NCBI RefSeq assembly: GCF_015222005.1
Contig: NZ_JADFFL010000002.1
Coordinates: forward strand, 372,001-436,000
Reading direction: 5' to 3'
From: Mucilaginibacter myungsuensis
Lineage (GTDB): Bacteria; Bacteroidota; Bacteroidia; Sphingobacteriales; Sphingobacteriaceae
Length of the DNA: 64,000 nt
Part shown: positions 26,275 through 34,214 of the stretch, piece after piece
Layout of the letters: the number at the start of each line of letters is the position of its first letter
Numbering within the stretch: position 1 is the first letter of the stretch
Made by a program: the position numbers and the translations under genes
The notes under the pieces: model-generated
Database searches by the model: none
Told to the model about the DNA's origin: nothing
What the model saw: only the letters and a program-made list of their open reading frames with translations

Positions 26275-26305
26275 TTGGATTTATTATAAATAAGGGATAC
26301 CTTTG
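26275..26305 (+). promoter_or_regulatory. feoAB promoter (TTG-N20-TACCTTTG)
   Basis: TTG (26275-26277), a 20-base spacer and TACCTTTG (26298-26305) match both elements of the Bacteroidota housekeeping promoter. Transcription would begin about 15 bases before the feoA ATG. Confidence 0.75.
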
Positions 26306-26325
26306 AACCTACCAAACTAACGTAA

Positions 26326-26544
26326 ATGAAGCTATCGCAACTGAAGCCGGGAAGTAGAGGAATAGTGAAAGAGTTCACCGATCTGGAGATGTCGGTAAAG
26401 CTGATGGAGATGGGGTGCCTGCCAGGCGAAGAGATCATTGTGGAGCGAATTGCCCCCCTTGGTGACCCGATAGCAATTAGCGTAGCCGGCTACCAGTTAA
26501 GTTTGCGTAAACAAGAGGCATCAACCATTATACTGCACAGTTAA
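26326..26544 (+). CDS. feoA: FeoA, SH3-like partner of ferrous iron transporter
   Basis: A 72-residue cytoplasmic protein with the FeoA fold: KLSQLKPGSRGIVKEF at the start, the LMEMGCLPGEEI turn and IAPLGDPIAISVAGYQLSLR, which are the strongest family motifs. It helps FeoB move Fe(II). It begins just after a full Bacteroidota promoter and ends 2 bases before feoB, so the two are one operon. No feoC follows. Confidence 0.95.
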   Translation: MKLSQLKPGSRGIVKEFTDLEMSVKLMEMGCLPGEEIIVERIAPLGDPIAISVAGYQLSLRKQEASTIILHS

Positions 26545-26546
26545 TT

Positions 26547-28658
26547 TTGAAGGCCGATCTTAGAGTAGCGCTTGTAGGGAACCCCAATACCGGAAAATCT
26601 ACCCTGTTCAATGCCCTGACCGGACTTGACCAAAAGGTCGGGAACTTTCCGGGGATAACCGTTGATAAAAAGATAGGTTACAGCGACCTGCCCGATAGCC
26701 GCAAGGCCGAGATCATTGACCTTCCCGGCACCTACAGCCTATATCCCAAAAGCCAGGATGAAGCGATAGTTTTCTCTGTACTGGCCGACCGCAACAGCGA
26801 CGTTAACCCCGACCTGATCGTAGTGGTGCTGGATGCCACCAATCTGAAAAGAAATTTTCTGCTCTACACCCAGGTAGCCGATCTGAAGATACCGGTGATC
26901 ATTGCGTTGAACATGATGGATCAGGCCGATAAGGCCGGTATCAAGATCAATGTTGATGCCTTGTCAGAAAAATTAGGCGTACCCATCATCCCAATATCAG
27001 CCAGAAAGAATACTGGTATAGATGATCTGAAACAAGCGATATCGTTTGCCAACAAAGTAGCCCTTCAGCAGGATTCAATAGATGTAAGTGTTTTTGCTTC
27101 TGAACTGATCGCCCGCATTGGCGACGAGATCAAGGTAGATAACCCTTACTTTGCCCTGCAACTGGCGCACCAGCACGAAAACCTGAAGTTTTTGACCACC
27201 GCTCAAAGCGAGCGCATAGAAGAGCTGGAAGTGATGTATTCTTTCCACTCGCAAAAGGCGCAAGCTGCGGAGACCATTGCCCGTTACAACTACATAAACG
27301 ACCTGCTTTTTGACACGGTAGAAAAGCCCCAAGCCGCCCAAAGCGAAAGTACGAGCAACCGCATAGACCGCGTGCTAACGCACCGTGTATTCGGCTTTGT
27401 GATCTTTATCGGGATATTAATGTTTATCTTCCAGTCGATATTTGCCTGGTCATCTTACCCGATGGATCTGATATCGGACGGATTTGCGTGGTTACAAGCT
27501 TACACACACCAAGTATTACCTGCCGGGCCAGCTACCGATCTGCTGGCCGATGGTATTATTGCAGGCTTGGCAGGGGTGTTGGTATTTATCCCGCAGATCG
27601 CTATCCTTTTTGCATTTATATCCATCCTTGAAGATACCGGCTACATGGCCCGCGTTACTTTTATGATGGACAAGATCATGCGCAAAGTTGGCCTGAACGG
27701 CCGCTCGGTAGTACCGCTGATCGGCGGCTTTGCCTGCGCGGTGCCATCTATCATGAGTACCCGCACGATCGAGAACTGGAAGGACCGCATGATCACCATT
27801 ATGGTGACGCCGCTGGTGGCCTGCTCCGCCCGTTTACCGGTATATACTCTACTAATCGCCTTGGTGGTGCCCGACCGTACCATTTGGGGTATTTTTAACC
27901 TGCAAGGTTTAGCCTTGACCGCCATGTACGTGATGAGTTTAGTGTCGGCGGTCATTGTAGCTTTCGTATTCAAATTCATCCTCAAGGCTAAAGAACGCGG
28001 CTACTTTATTATGGAATTACCGGTGTACCGCTCACCAAGGTGGAATAACGTGTTGCTGTCAATGTACGAGCGCTCCAAGGCCTTTGTGCTGCAGGCTGGT
28101 AAAGTGATCATTGCCGTATCTATTATCCTTTGGGTAATGTCCAGCTATGGCCCCGGCGATAGGTTCGAGAAGATCGACCAAAAATACGAGCAGGCACAAT
28201 ACAAAAAGATCCCCGAAGATGAATTACAACGCTTGATCGCTACAGATAAGTTAGAAAATAGTTATGCCGGCACTTTAGGCCATGCCATAGAACCTGCCAT
28301 ACGCCCCTTGGGCTTTGATTGGAAGATCGGCATCGCCCTCATTACCTCTTTTGCCGCGCGCGAAGTTTTTGTAGGCACCATGGCCACCATTTACAGCGTC
28401 GATGGTGATGCCGACCGTTTAGATACCGTGCAGGACAAAATGGCGAAAGCCATCAACCCCAATACAGGGCAACCTGTATTTACGGTGGCGGTGGCTTTCT
28501 CGCTGATGATGTTTTACGCCTTTGCCATGCAATGCGCAAGCACCGTAGCCGCCGTTTACCGCGAGACCAAAGCCTGGAAATGGCCTGTGATACAACTTAC
28601 CTACATGACCGCCTTGGCCTATGTTGCCAGCTTGATCACGTATCAATTGCTGAAATAA
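26547..28658 (+). CDS. feoB: FeoB ferrous iron transporter
   Basis: A 703-residue inner-membrane Fe(II) transporter. The N-terminal G domain has G1 GNPNTGKST, G2 GIT, G3 DLPGTYS and G4 NMMD, followed by a helical GDI-type spacer (about 170-270). The membrane part has the two Gate motifs GFACAVPSIMSTRTI and TPLVACSARLPVY, each with the conserved Cys, and the C-terminal segment ends in hydrophobic helices. The start is TTG, 2 bases after the feoA stop; there is no in-frame ATG closer. The 3' end is followed by a strong bidirectional hairpin. Confidence 0.97.
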   Translation: MKADLRVALVGNPNTGKSTLFNALTGLDQKVGNFPGITVDKKIGYSDLPDSRKAEIIDLPGTYSLYPKSQDEAIVFSVLADRNSDVNPDLIVVVLDATNLKRNFLLYTQVADLKIPVIIALNMMDQADKAGIKINVDALSEKLGVPIIPISARKNTGIDDLKQAISFANKVALQQDSIDVSVFASELIARIGDEIKVDNPYFALQLAHQHENLKFLTTAQSERIEELEVMYSFHSQKAQAAETIARYNYINDLLFDTVEKPQAAQSESTSNRIDRVLTHRVFGFVIFIGILMFIFQSIFAWSSYPMDLISDGFAWLQAYTHQVLPAGPATDLLADGIIAGLAGVLVFIPQIAILFAFISILEDTGYMARVTFMMDKIMRKVGLNGRSVVPLIGGFACAVPSIMSTRTIENWKDRMITIMVTPLVACSARLPVYTLLIALVVPDRTIWGIFNLQGLALTAMYVMSLVSAVIVAFVFKFILKAKERGYFIMELPVYRSPRWNNVLLSMYERSKAFVLQAGKVIIAVSIILWVMSSYGPGDRFEKIDQKYEQAQYKKIPEDELQRLIATDKLENSYAGTLGHAIEPAIRPLGFDWKIGIALITSFAAREVFVGTMATIYSVDGDADRLDTVQDKMAKAINPNTGQPVFTVAVAFSLMMFYAFAMQCASTVAAVYRETKAWKWPVIQLTYMTALAYVASLITYQLLK

Positions 28659-28744
28659 ACGCATAGGCGGTGCAAGCGTTGTATGTTGCATTTTAAAGGC
28701 ACTCTTAGTAATTAGCCACGAAGTTCACAAAGACGGGAAAATAC

Positions 28745-28796
28745 AAAGGGCACAAAACTTTGCAAATGATGAAACTTGCAGCGCTTTGTGCCCTTT
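28745..28796. terminator. Bidirectional terminator between feoB and the S9 peptidase
   Basis: AAAGGGCACAAA (28745-28756) and TTTGTGCCCTTT (28785-28796) are a perfect 12-bp inverted repeat with a 28-base loop, between convergent genes. Confidence 0.7.
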
Positions 28797-28837
28797 TATG
28801 AAAACCTTTTGGCCTTAAGGTTAAATAACTAACAAAC

Positions 28838-31348
28838 CTATTTTTTCAAGCTTGCCTCGAACAACGCGTGGATACGCTTGTACTCGTCGGTCCAGCTGCT
28901 TGGCTCGATGAAGCCGTGGCTTTCCAGCGGGTATGATGCCAGACTCCAGTTGTCTTTTTTCAGTTCGATCAGTTTTTGATTTAAGCGGATGATATCCTGA
29001 TAGTTCACGTTATCATCTATCATACCGTGGCACATCAGCAGGTCGCCTTTTAAGCCGTTGGCAAAGTTGATGGGCGAACTGCGTTTGTAGGCGATCTCAT
29101 CGTTAAATGGCTCGTTCAGGATATTGGCGGTATAGCCGTGGTTATAATGCGCCCAGTCTGTCACCGAACGTAGAGCTGCACCTGCCGAAAAGGTTTCCGG
29201 CGCTGTGAACAGCGCCATCAGCGTCATAAAGCCACCGTAAGATCCGCCGTACATGCCTACATTTTTAGGGTTAACGCCGTATTTGTCTACCAAGATCTTC
29301 ACCGCATCTATGTGGTCGGTCAAGTCCTTGCCGCCCATGTGGCGGTAAATGCCGGTGCGGATATCACGACCGTAGCCCGCGCTGGCGGTATAGTCTATCT
29401 CTAACACGGTATAACCCTCATCGGCCAGCATATTGTTGAACATGAACTCGCGGAAGTACGAAGTACTCCATTTGTACATCACATCCTGCAAGTAACCGGC
29501 ACCATGCACAAATACTACTGCGGGGTGCGATGGCAGCGGGTTCTTAGGCGTGTAAACACGACCGTAAATATCGGCGCCACCACGGTTCTTAAAGCTGAAT
29601 ATCTCGGGCGCACGCCAATCGTACGACTTAAATTCGTCGCTGGCTGCTTTATCGGTCACTTGTACCGCTTTAGCGCCCGCTTTGTTAGCCTGAATAAATA
29701 ACTCGTATGGCTTGTTGGTGTAAGAGTAGCGGATAGCCAGCCATTTTTCATCGGGTGATAGTTCCACCTCGTTGCCGCCTTTCAGGCTGGTCAGCTTAAC
29801 AGGTGTACCACCGGTAACCGGCAGGCGGAAATAATCTGACACGCCCGGATGGTCCATATTGCCGGAGAAGTAGAACGACTTTTTATCGTTAGATAATTTC
29901 AGACCAGATACTTCCCATTTACCGTTGGTGAGTTGTTTTTTAACGCCGGTATTTACATCTACTACGTAAATATGCGAGTAACCCGTAGCCTCGCTCTGGA
30001 AGTAATAATGGGTGTTATCCAACCACCCTACTGATCCACCAAAGCTGCTGATGCCGGGGCCGCCGATCCAGGCCTCGTCGCGCTGGCGATCCAGCAAACT
30101 TAGCTTACCTGTAGCCGCGTTCAGCTTCATGATCCATCGGTCCTTATTATCCTGTGCCGATACGATCACTACGCCGTTCTTGCCGTCCTCGCTCCAGAAC
30201 GGTCCTTGCATGCTCACCGCACGGTCGGCGTTGGCTTTGGTGCGCTCCTCTAATTGCTTAGGGTATTCCTTTACGTAATCGGGCAGGTCTTTGATGCCCG
30301 GTATCTCTTTTACCGATACCTTATACATGGTATCGCGCTTAACATCATAAACGAACATCTCTGACGTTGACAACGGCGCACCAACTTTAGTACGGCTAAT
30401 AATGTCCTCGGTAAAACCACTTGTAGTTACGTAACTCGGTACAATGGTAGCTTTACCGCCGTCGGCAAATTTGGTTAGACGGTAGGTTACGTATTGCCCA
30501 TCCGGACTAACTACAATGCTCCCCAAATTTTTATCTTCAACCTGTAATTCGGTCATCTTTTTAGCCTGACCACCACCTGCACTGGCTCTGCCAAAGCGCC
30601 CGCCTGCATTAGCACCGTCGTTACCTCGTTGGGCACGATCTTTCAACACATCAAAAAGATCCATCTGTTGCGCACGTAACCAACGCTCCTGCTCATTGCC
30701 TGACTGTGCCGCTCCACCACGGCCTGCCACTGCTTGACCTGCTGCTCCACCGCCCTGGCCTTGTCTGCCACCACGTGCGCCGCCTGCTGCTCCTGCGCCC
30801 ATTGGCGTTGGGGCTAACGGAAGTGTAGCGCCTGCACCGCCGCGGATAAAGTTGGTCAACTGTTGGGTCAGGCCGCCATTCAGGGTAACGGCGTAATAAT
30901 TATCGCCACGGGCGTAAAAAACCTTGGTCTCGTCCACGTTCCACATCGGTGCGCTTTCACGGTCGACAGTGGCGGTGAGTTGGGTTTCCTTTTTTGTTTT
31001 GGGATCAAGGATGTAGATATCGCCCTGTTTCTCTATCAGTTGCAGAGTATGCTTTTTGTTCCAAACACCCTGAACGGCGGCCGGCATATTGCGGCGCTCT
31101 TCGGGCGTGATCAGTTTGGGTTTGGTATCCTCGGGGGTGATGTAATACTGGCCGTCTCGGGCCTTGGCCTCGGGGTTCCAGGTGAAGAACACCTTTTTGC
31201 TGTCATCGCTCCAACTAACGGCAGTGGGTTGGCTGCCCATCCACTTAGGGTCGCGCATTATCTTATCGACAGTAAGCTTTTCAAGCTTTTGGGCCGATGC
31301 CGTGTACCAGCATCCCCCTATAAAGATCAGGGTAAAAATTTTTTTCAT
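28838..31348 (-). CDS. Secreted prolyl oligopeptidase family (S9) serine peptidase
   Basis: An 836-residue exported peptidase (signal MKKIFTLIFIGGCWYTASAQ). ATG 31348 is preferred over 31366 because it starts directly at the signal peptide. The N-terminal two-thirds is a WD40/PD40-type propeller (repeats such as FYFSGNMDHPGVSDY). The C-terminal alpha/beta hydrolase has Ser703 in GMYGGSYGGFM, Asp in MIDDNVNYQD and His in LESHGFIEP, so the triad is present. An unusual Gly/Ala/Arg-rich insert (about residues 175-225, GAAGGARGGRQGQGGGAAG) interrupts the propeller. It likely degrades peptides in the periplasm. Confidence 0.9.
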   Translation of the reverse strand: MKKIFTLIFIGGCWYTASAQKLEKLTVDKIMRDPKWMGSQPTAVSWSDDSKKVFFTWNPEAKARDGQYYITPEDTKPKLITPEERRNMPAAVQGVWNKKHTLQLIEKQGDIYILDPKTKKETQLTATVDRESAPMWNVDETKVFYARGDNYYAVTLNGGLTQQLTNFIRGGAGATLPLAPTPMGAGAAGGARGGRQGQGGGAAGQAVAGRGGAAQSGNEQERWLRAQQMDLFDVLKDRAQRGNDGANAGGRFGRASAGGGQAKKMTELQVEDKNLGSIVVSPDGQYVTYRLTKFADGGKATIVPSYVTTSGFTEDIISRTKVGAPLSTSEMFVYDVKRDTMYKVSVKEIPGIKDLPDYVKEYPKQLEERTKANADRAVSMQGPFWSEDGKNGVVIVSAQDNKDRWIMKLNAATGKLSLLDRQRDEAWIGGPGISSFGGSVGWLDNTHYYFQSEATGYSHIYVVDVNTGVKKQLTNGKWEVSGLKLSNDKKSFYFSGNMDHPGVSDYFRLPVTGGTPVKLTSLKGGNEVELSPDEKWLAIRYSYTNKPYELFIQANKAGAKAVQVTDKAASDEFKSYDWRAPEIFSFKNRGGADIYGRVYTPKNPLPSHPAVVFVHGAGYLQDVMYKWSTSYFREFMFNNMLADEGYTVLEIDYTASAGYGRDIRTGIYRHMGGKDLTDHIDAVKILVDKYGVNPKNVGMYGGSYGGFMTLMALFTAPETFSAGAALRSVTDWAHYNHGYTANILNEPFNDEIAYKRSSPINFANGLKGDLLMCHGMIDDNVNYQDIIRLNQKLIELKKDNWSLASYPLESHGFIEPSSWTDEYKRIHALFEASLKK

Positions 31349-31436
31349 GAAAAAGGGCTTGATCAAGTCTGCAATTTAGCATTTTGCAGGGAATTGGATA
31401 CCGGAGCACTTTTTTGTTACAAAAGAGTTTTTTTAT

Positions 31437-31557
31437 CCCTCCTTGGGGAGGGGTGCGGTTGCCATGAACGGTAGCAGGGAGGGGTTTCGCGTAAATAAAA
31501 TACTCACTAACCCCTCCCTGCCGCCGCACGATCTGACACACCCCTCCCCAAGGAGGG
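31437..31557. repeat. Nested inverted repeats in the S9/GNAT intergenic region
   Basis: The outer pair is 19 bp and perfect: CCCTCCTTGGGGAGGGGTG (31437-31455) against CACCCCTCCCCAAGGAGGG (31539-31557). The inner pair is 13 bp and perfect: GCAGGGAGGGGTT (31474-31486) against AACCCCTCCCTGC (31509-31521). Together they form a two-level cruciform of 121 bases between divergent genes. No coding role. Confidence 0.85.
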
Positions 31558-31577
31558 ACTTGCTTAATACACAACCA

Positions 31578-32093
31578 ATGCAACTACAAGGGCCCAACTT
31601 CATCCTCCGCAACTGGCAATTGACAGATGCCCCATCCCTGCAACGTAATGCGGATAACAAAAAGATATCTGATAACTTGCTCGACCGCTTCCCCTCGCCC
31701 TATACCTTAGCAGCCGCCGAAGGTTGGGTGCAAATGTGGCTGGGGCAGGAGCCGATGGTTAACTTTGCTATTGTGCAGGGTGACGAGGTGATCGGCGGTA
31801 TTGGGCTGGAGCTTCGGCAGGATGTGTACAGAAAAACGCCTTTATTAGGCTACTGGCTGGCCGAACAGTATTGGGGCAAAGGCATTATGCCGCAGGCGGT
31901 AAAACTGATCGTGCAACATGCGTTCGATAATTTAGGCGCTATGGCCGTGGTGGCTTACGCGCTAAGTAAAAACCCGGCCTCGATGCGGGTGCTCGAAAAG
32001 GCCGGGTTTAAAGCTTGTGGTATCATCCCTAAATCGGTAGTTAAGAACAACGAGGTTTGGGATGAACATATCTTCGCGGTCCATAAAGACTGA
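31578..32093 (+). CDS. GNAT N-acetyltransferase, RimJ/RimL-like
   Basis: A 171-residue acetyl-CoA-dependent acyltransferase. ATG 31578 is chosen: the frame is open further upstream, but that part is the palindromic repeat read as protein. Typical features are MQLQGPNFILRNWQLTDAPSL at the start (ending here at the RNW motif), GLELRQDVYRKTPLLGYWLA, the acetyl-CoA loop YWGKGIMPQAV, and the ending SMRVLEKAGF. The substrate may be a small molecule or a protein N-terminus. Confidence 0.9.
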   Translation: MQLQGPNFILRNWQLTDAPSLQRNADNKKISDNLLDRFPSPYTLAAAEGWVQMWLGQEPMVNFAIVQGDEVIGGIGLELRQDVYRKTPLLGYWLAEQYWGKGIMPQAVKLIVQHAFDNLGAMAVVAYALSKNPASMRVLEKAGFKACGIIPKSVVKNNEVWDEHIFAVHKD

Positions 32094-32106
32094 CCGCCGT
32101 ATAGTC

Positions 32107-33057
32107 TTATTTACCTCTCTTTTCTAAAGTGTCCAAATTCAATTGATTGAGGCTCATCATTTCTTTCATGGTGCGTTGCATGCCATCGGCAGAGCCGTCA
32201 AGGAAGATCACGTTTCCTTTAGAATTTTCAGAGAAATGCTTGATCGCTTCGGTCCACATGGTGAACAGGATCACTGATGTATCCATATCGGCTTGCTGCA
32301 TTTCTTTGGCGGCAACCGTCATACCCTTTGCCACTTCCTGGCGGAACAACGCGATACCCTGACCACGTAATTGAGCAGCCTGGCGTTCAGCTTCGGCAGC
32401 GATCTTAATGGCGTTACCCTCGGCCTCAGCGCCTTTAGTTTTGGTGATCAGTAGGGCTTGGCCTTCGTTCTCGGCAGCAGCCTTTAGGTTGTTAGATGCC
32501 ACTACCTGGCTCATGGATCGCATGATCACTTCATCAAAAGTGATATCATTCAGTTGAAGATCTTGCAGGTGGTAACCCCAGCTCTCCAGGATGTTATCTA
32601 ACTGCTCTTTTACGTGTTCCACAATATCGCGGCGCAGGATCAATACATCGGCCTGCTTTTTTGTGGCGACGAATGCCCGGATAGAACCCTCTACCGTGCG
32701 GATAAGTGCCTGCATCAGGTTACGGTCATCCACAAATTTAAAGGCTACATTCTTAATGGTCTCTTCTTGCTGGTCCAATACCGAGTACAATAGCATCGCC
32801 TTAAAATAAACATTGGCCTGATCCACGGTCACCGCCTGGAATTCCAGCTCTACAGAACGGTTCTGGATGGATATGCGGTTGTAGATCTGTTCGATAAGCG
32901 GTATCTTAAAATTAAGACCCGGGGCAAGTACTCGGCGGTATTTTCCAAATATCGTAACTACGCCAACGGTGCCCTGTTGTATGGTAACGAACGAGGAGAC
33001 AAGGATAACAACGGCGAAAAAAATTAAAATGAAAAGGATGATCTGTGTAGGTCCCAT
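32107..33057 (-). CDS. SPFH/Band 7 (stomatin-like) membrane protein
   Basis: A 316-residue protein. ATG 33057 is preferred because it starts at the membrane segment (IILFILIFFAVVILVSSFVT); the longer frame adds 28 unlikely residues. The SPFH domain (about 30-200) includes VGVVTIFGKYRRVLAPGLNF and NRSVELEFQAVTVD. Then comes a long Ala/Glu/Gln-rich helix (about 205-255, AAAENEGQALLITKTKGAEA) that in this family drives ring-shaped oligomers at the inner membrane. It probably organises a membrane microdomain or protects membrane proteases. It is not next to an NfeD or FtsH gene. Confidence 0.9.
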   Translation of the reverse strand: MGPTQIILFILIFFAVVILVSSFVTIQQGTVGVVTIFGKYRRVLAPGLNFKIPLIEQIYNRISIQNRSVELEFQAVTVDQANVYFKAMLLYSVLDQQEETIKNVAFKFVDDRNLMQALIRTVEGSIRAFVATKKQADVLILRRDIVEHVKEQLDNILESWGYHLQDLQLNDITFDEVIMRSMSQVVASNNLKAAAENEGQALLITKTKGAEAEGNAIKIAAEAERQAAQLRGQGIALFRQEVAKGMTVAAKEMQQADMDTSVILFTMWTEAIKHFSENSKGNVIFLDGSADGMQRTMKEMMSLNQLNLDTLEKRGK

Positions 33058-33079
33058 ATTTAAGGTTTGTTTAGTGAGA

Positions 33080-33108
33080 TAAAGATAGGCTATTATTTCG
33101 GATAGCAA
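33080..33108 (-). promoter_or_regulatory. Probable promoter of the SPFH gene
   Basis: On the minus strand, TTG (33106-33108), an 18-base spacer and TATCTTTA (33080-33087) match the Bacteroidota consensus with one mismatch in the -7 element. It lies 22 bases before the ATG. Confidence 0.45.
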
Positions 33109-33149
33109 TTTGCAAAAAAATCGCATATTAGTGCATCCCAATAAAGCCC

Positions 33150-34208
33150 ATGAGAAAACTTTTACTGATCATTACGCTGCTATCAAGCGCCATTATATCA
33201 CCGGCACAAAACAAGAAAACTTCTGCCACCAAAAGCAAGAACGGCGACGTTTGGTTGCTGACCTATTTCCGTCAGCGTTATCCTACCCGGATAGAGATAG
33301 ATAAGGACGGTAAGATCATTGAAGTGCCTTTACCTAACCCATTCGCTACCGAACAATTGCACATTGCCTTATCTACCGATGGCCTGCATTGGACCGCCCT
33401 GAGCGATAACAAACCCGTTTGGCAGCAGCGCATGCGCGATCCATACATCCACCGCGGGGCGGATGGTATTTGGCGTTTAGTGGCCACCGGTGGAGGCCGT
33501 GATGCCGGCGACCGCCGCCAGACTGGACCGGTATTTATGTACGCCACATCGCCCGACCTGATCAACTGGAAATTTGAAAAGTCGCTGCCGCTGATGAAAG
33601 ACTTTCGCGACTCATCAGTCGCGATGGTACGTAATATTTGGGCACCTGAGTTTTATTATGACGAGGCTGCCAAAGAGTACACGCTATTCTGGTCCTCATC
33701 TTTTAAAGACGCGGGCTGGAAGGAAAGCCGCCTATATTACAGCAAGACCAAAGACTGGCAAACCTTTACCCCGGCCAAAGTTTTATTCGCCCCGCCATAT
33801 TCGGTGATAGACGGAACGATGATCAAAGATAAGGACACCTATTACCTGTTCCATAAAGAAGAAGAATTTAGTCCGCGTACCGGCGAACGCCGTGGTATCC
33901 GCGTAGCTACATCAAAAAATTTAGAAGGACCATTCACCATATTTGAAGGTCCGTTGAATAAAGGCCAGATCGCACCTACGATCACCGAAGGCCCAAGCGT
34001 AATGGCCGACCCGAAAGGCAAAGGCTGGCTGTTGTTCTACGATTATCCGATGGCTGATCATTACGGTATCTCATCATCACCAGATCTGTTCAATTGGAAA
34101 ATAGAGACCGATATTGATATCCCTGCCGATGCCCGTCACGGTAGCTTATCTAAGATCACCGCCGCTGAGGCAGAAGCATTAAGGAAGGCTTTTGCGGGAG
34201 GGAAGTAG
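33150..34208 (+). CDS. Secreted GH43-like five-bladed propeller glycosidase
   Basis: A 352-residue protein with signal peptide MRKLLLIITLLSSAIISPAQ. The propeller carries a plausible inverting triad: base Asp97 in MRDPYIHRG, pKa-tuning Asp221 in SVIDGTMIK, and acid Glu280 in TITEGPSVM. The motif NIWAPEFYYDE is also typical of GH43-type arabinosidases and xylosidases. The substrate cannot be stated. It stops 6 bases before the convergent histidine-kinase gene ends. Confidence 0.8.
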   Translation: MRKLLLIITLLSSAIISPAQNKKTSATKSKNGDVWLLTYFRQRYPTRIEIDKDGKIIEVPLPNPFATEQLHIALSTDGLHWTALSDNKPVWQQRMRDPYIHRGADGIWRLVATGGGRDAGDRRQTGPVFMYATSPDLINWKFEKSLPLMKDFRDSSVAMVRNIWAPEFYYDEAAKEYTLFWSSSFKDAGWKESRLYYSKTKDWQTFTPAKVLFAPPYSVIDGTMIKDKDTYYLFHKEEEFSPRTGERRGIRVATSKNLEGPFTIFEGPLNKGQIAPTITEGPSVMADPKGKGWLLFYDYPMADHYGISSSPDLFNWKIETDIDIPADARHGSLSKITAAEAEALRKAFAGGK

Positions 34209-34214
34209 GCTATA

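Noticed and set aside
31443-31577. An N-terminal extension of the GNAT gene
   Set aside because: This stretch is the nested palindromic repeat read as protein; the family start fits ATG 31578.
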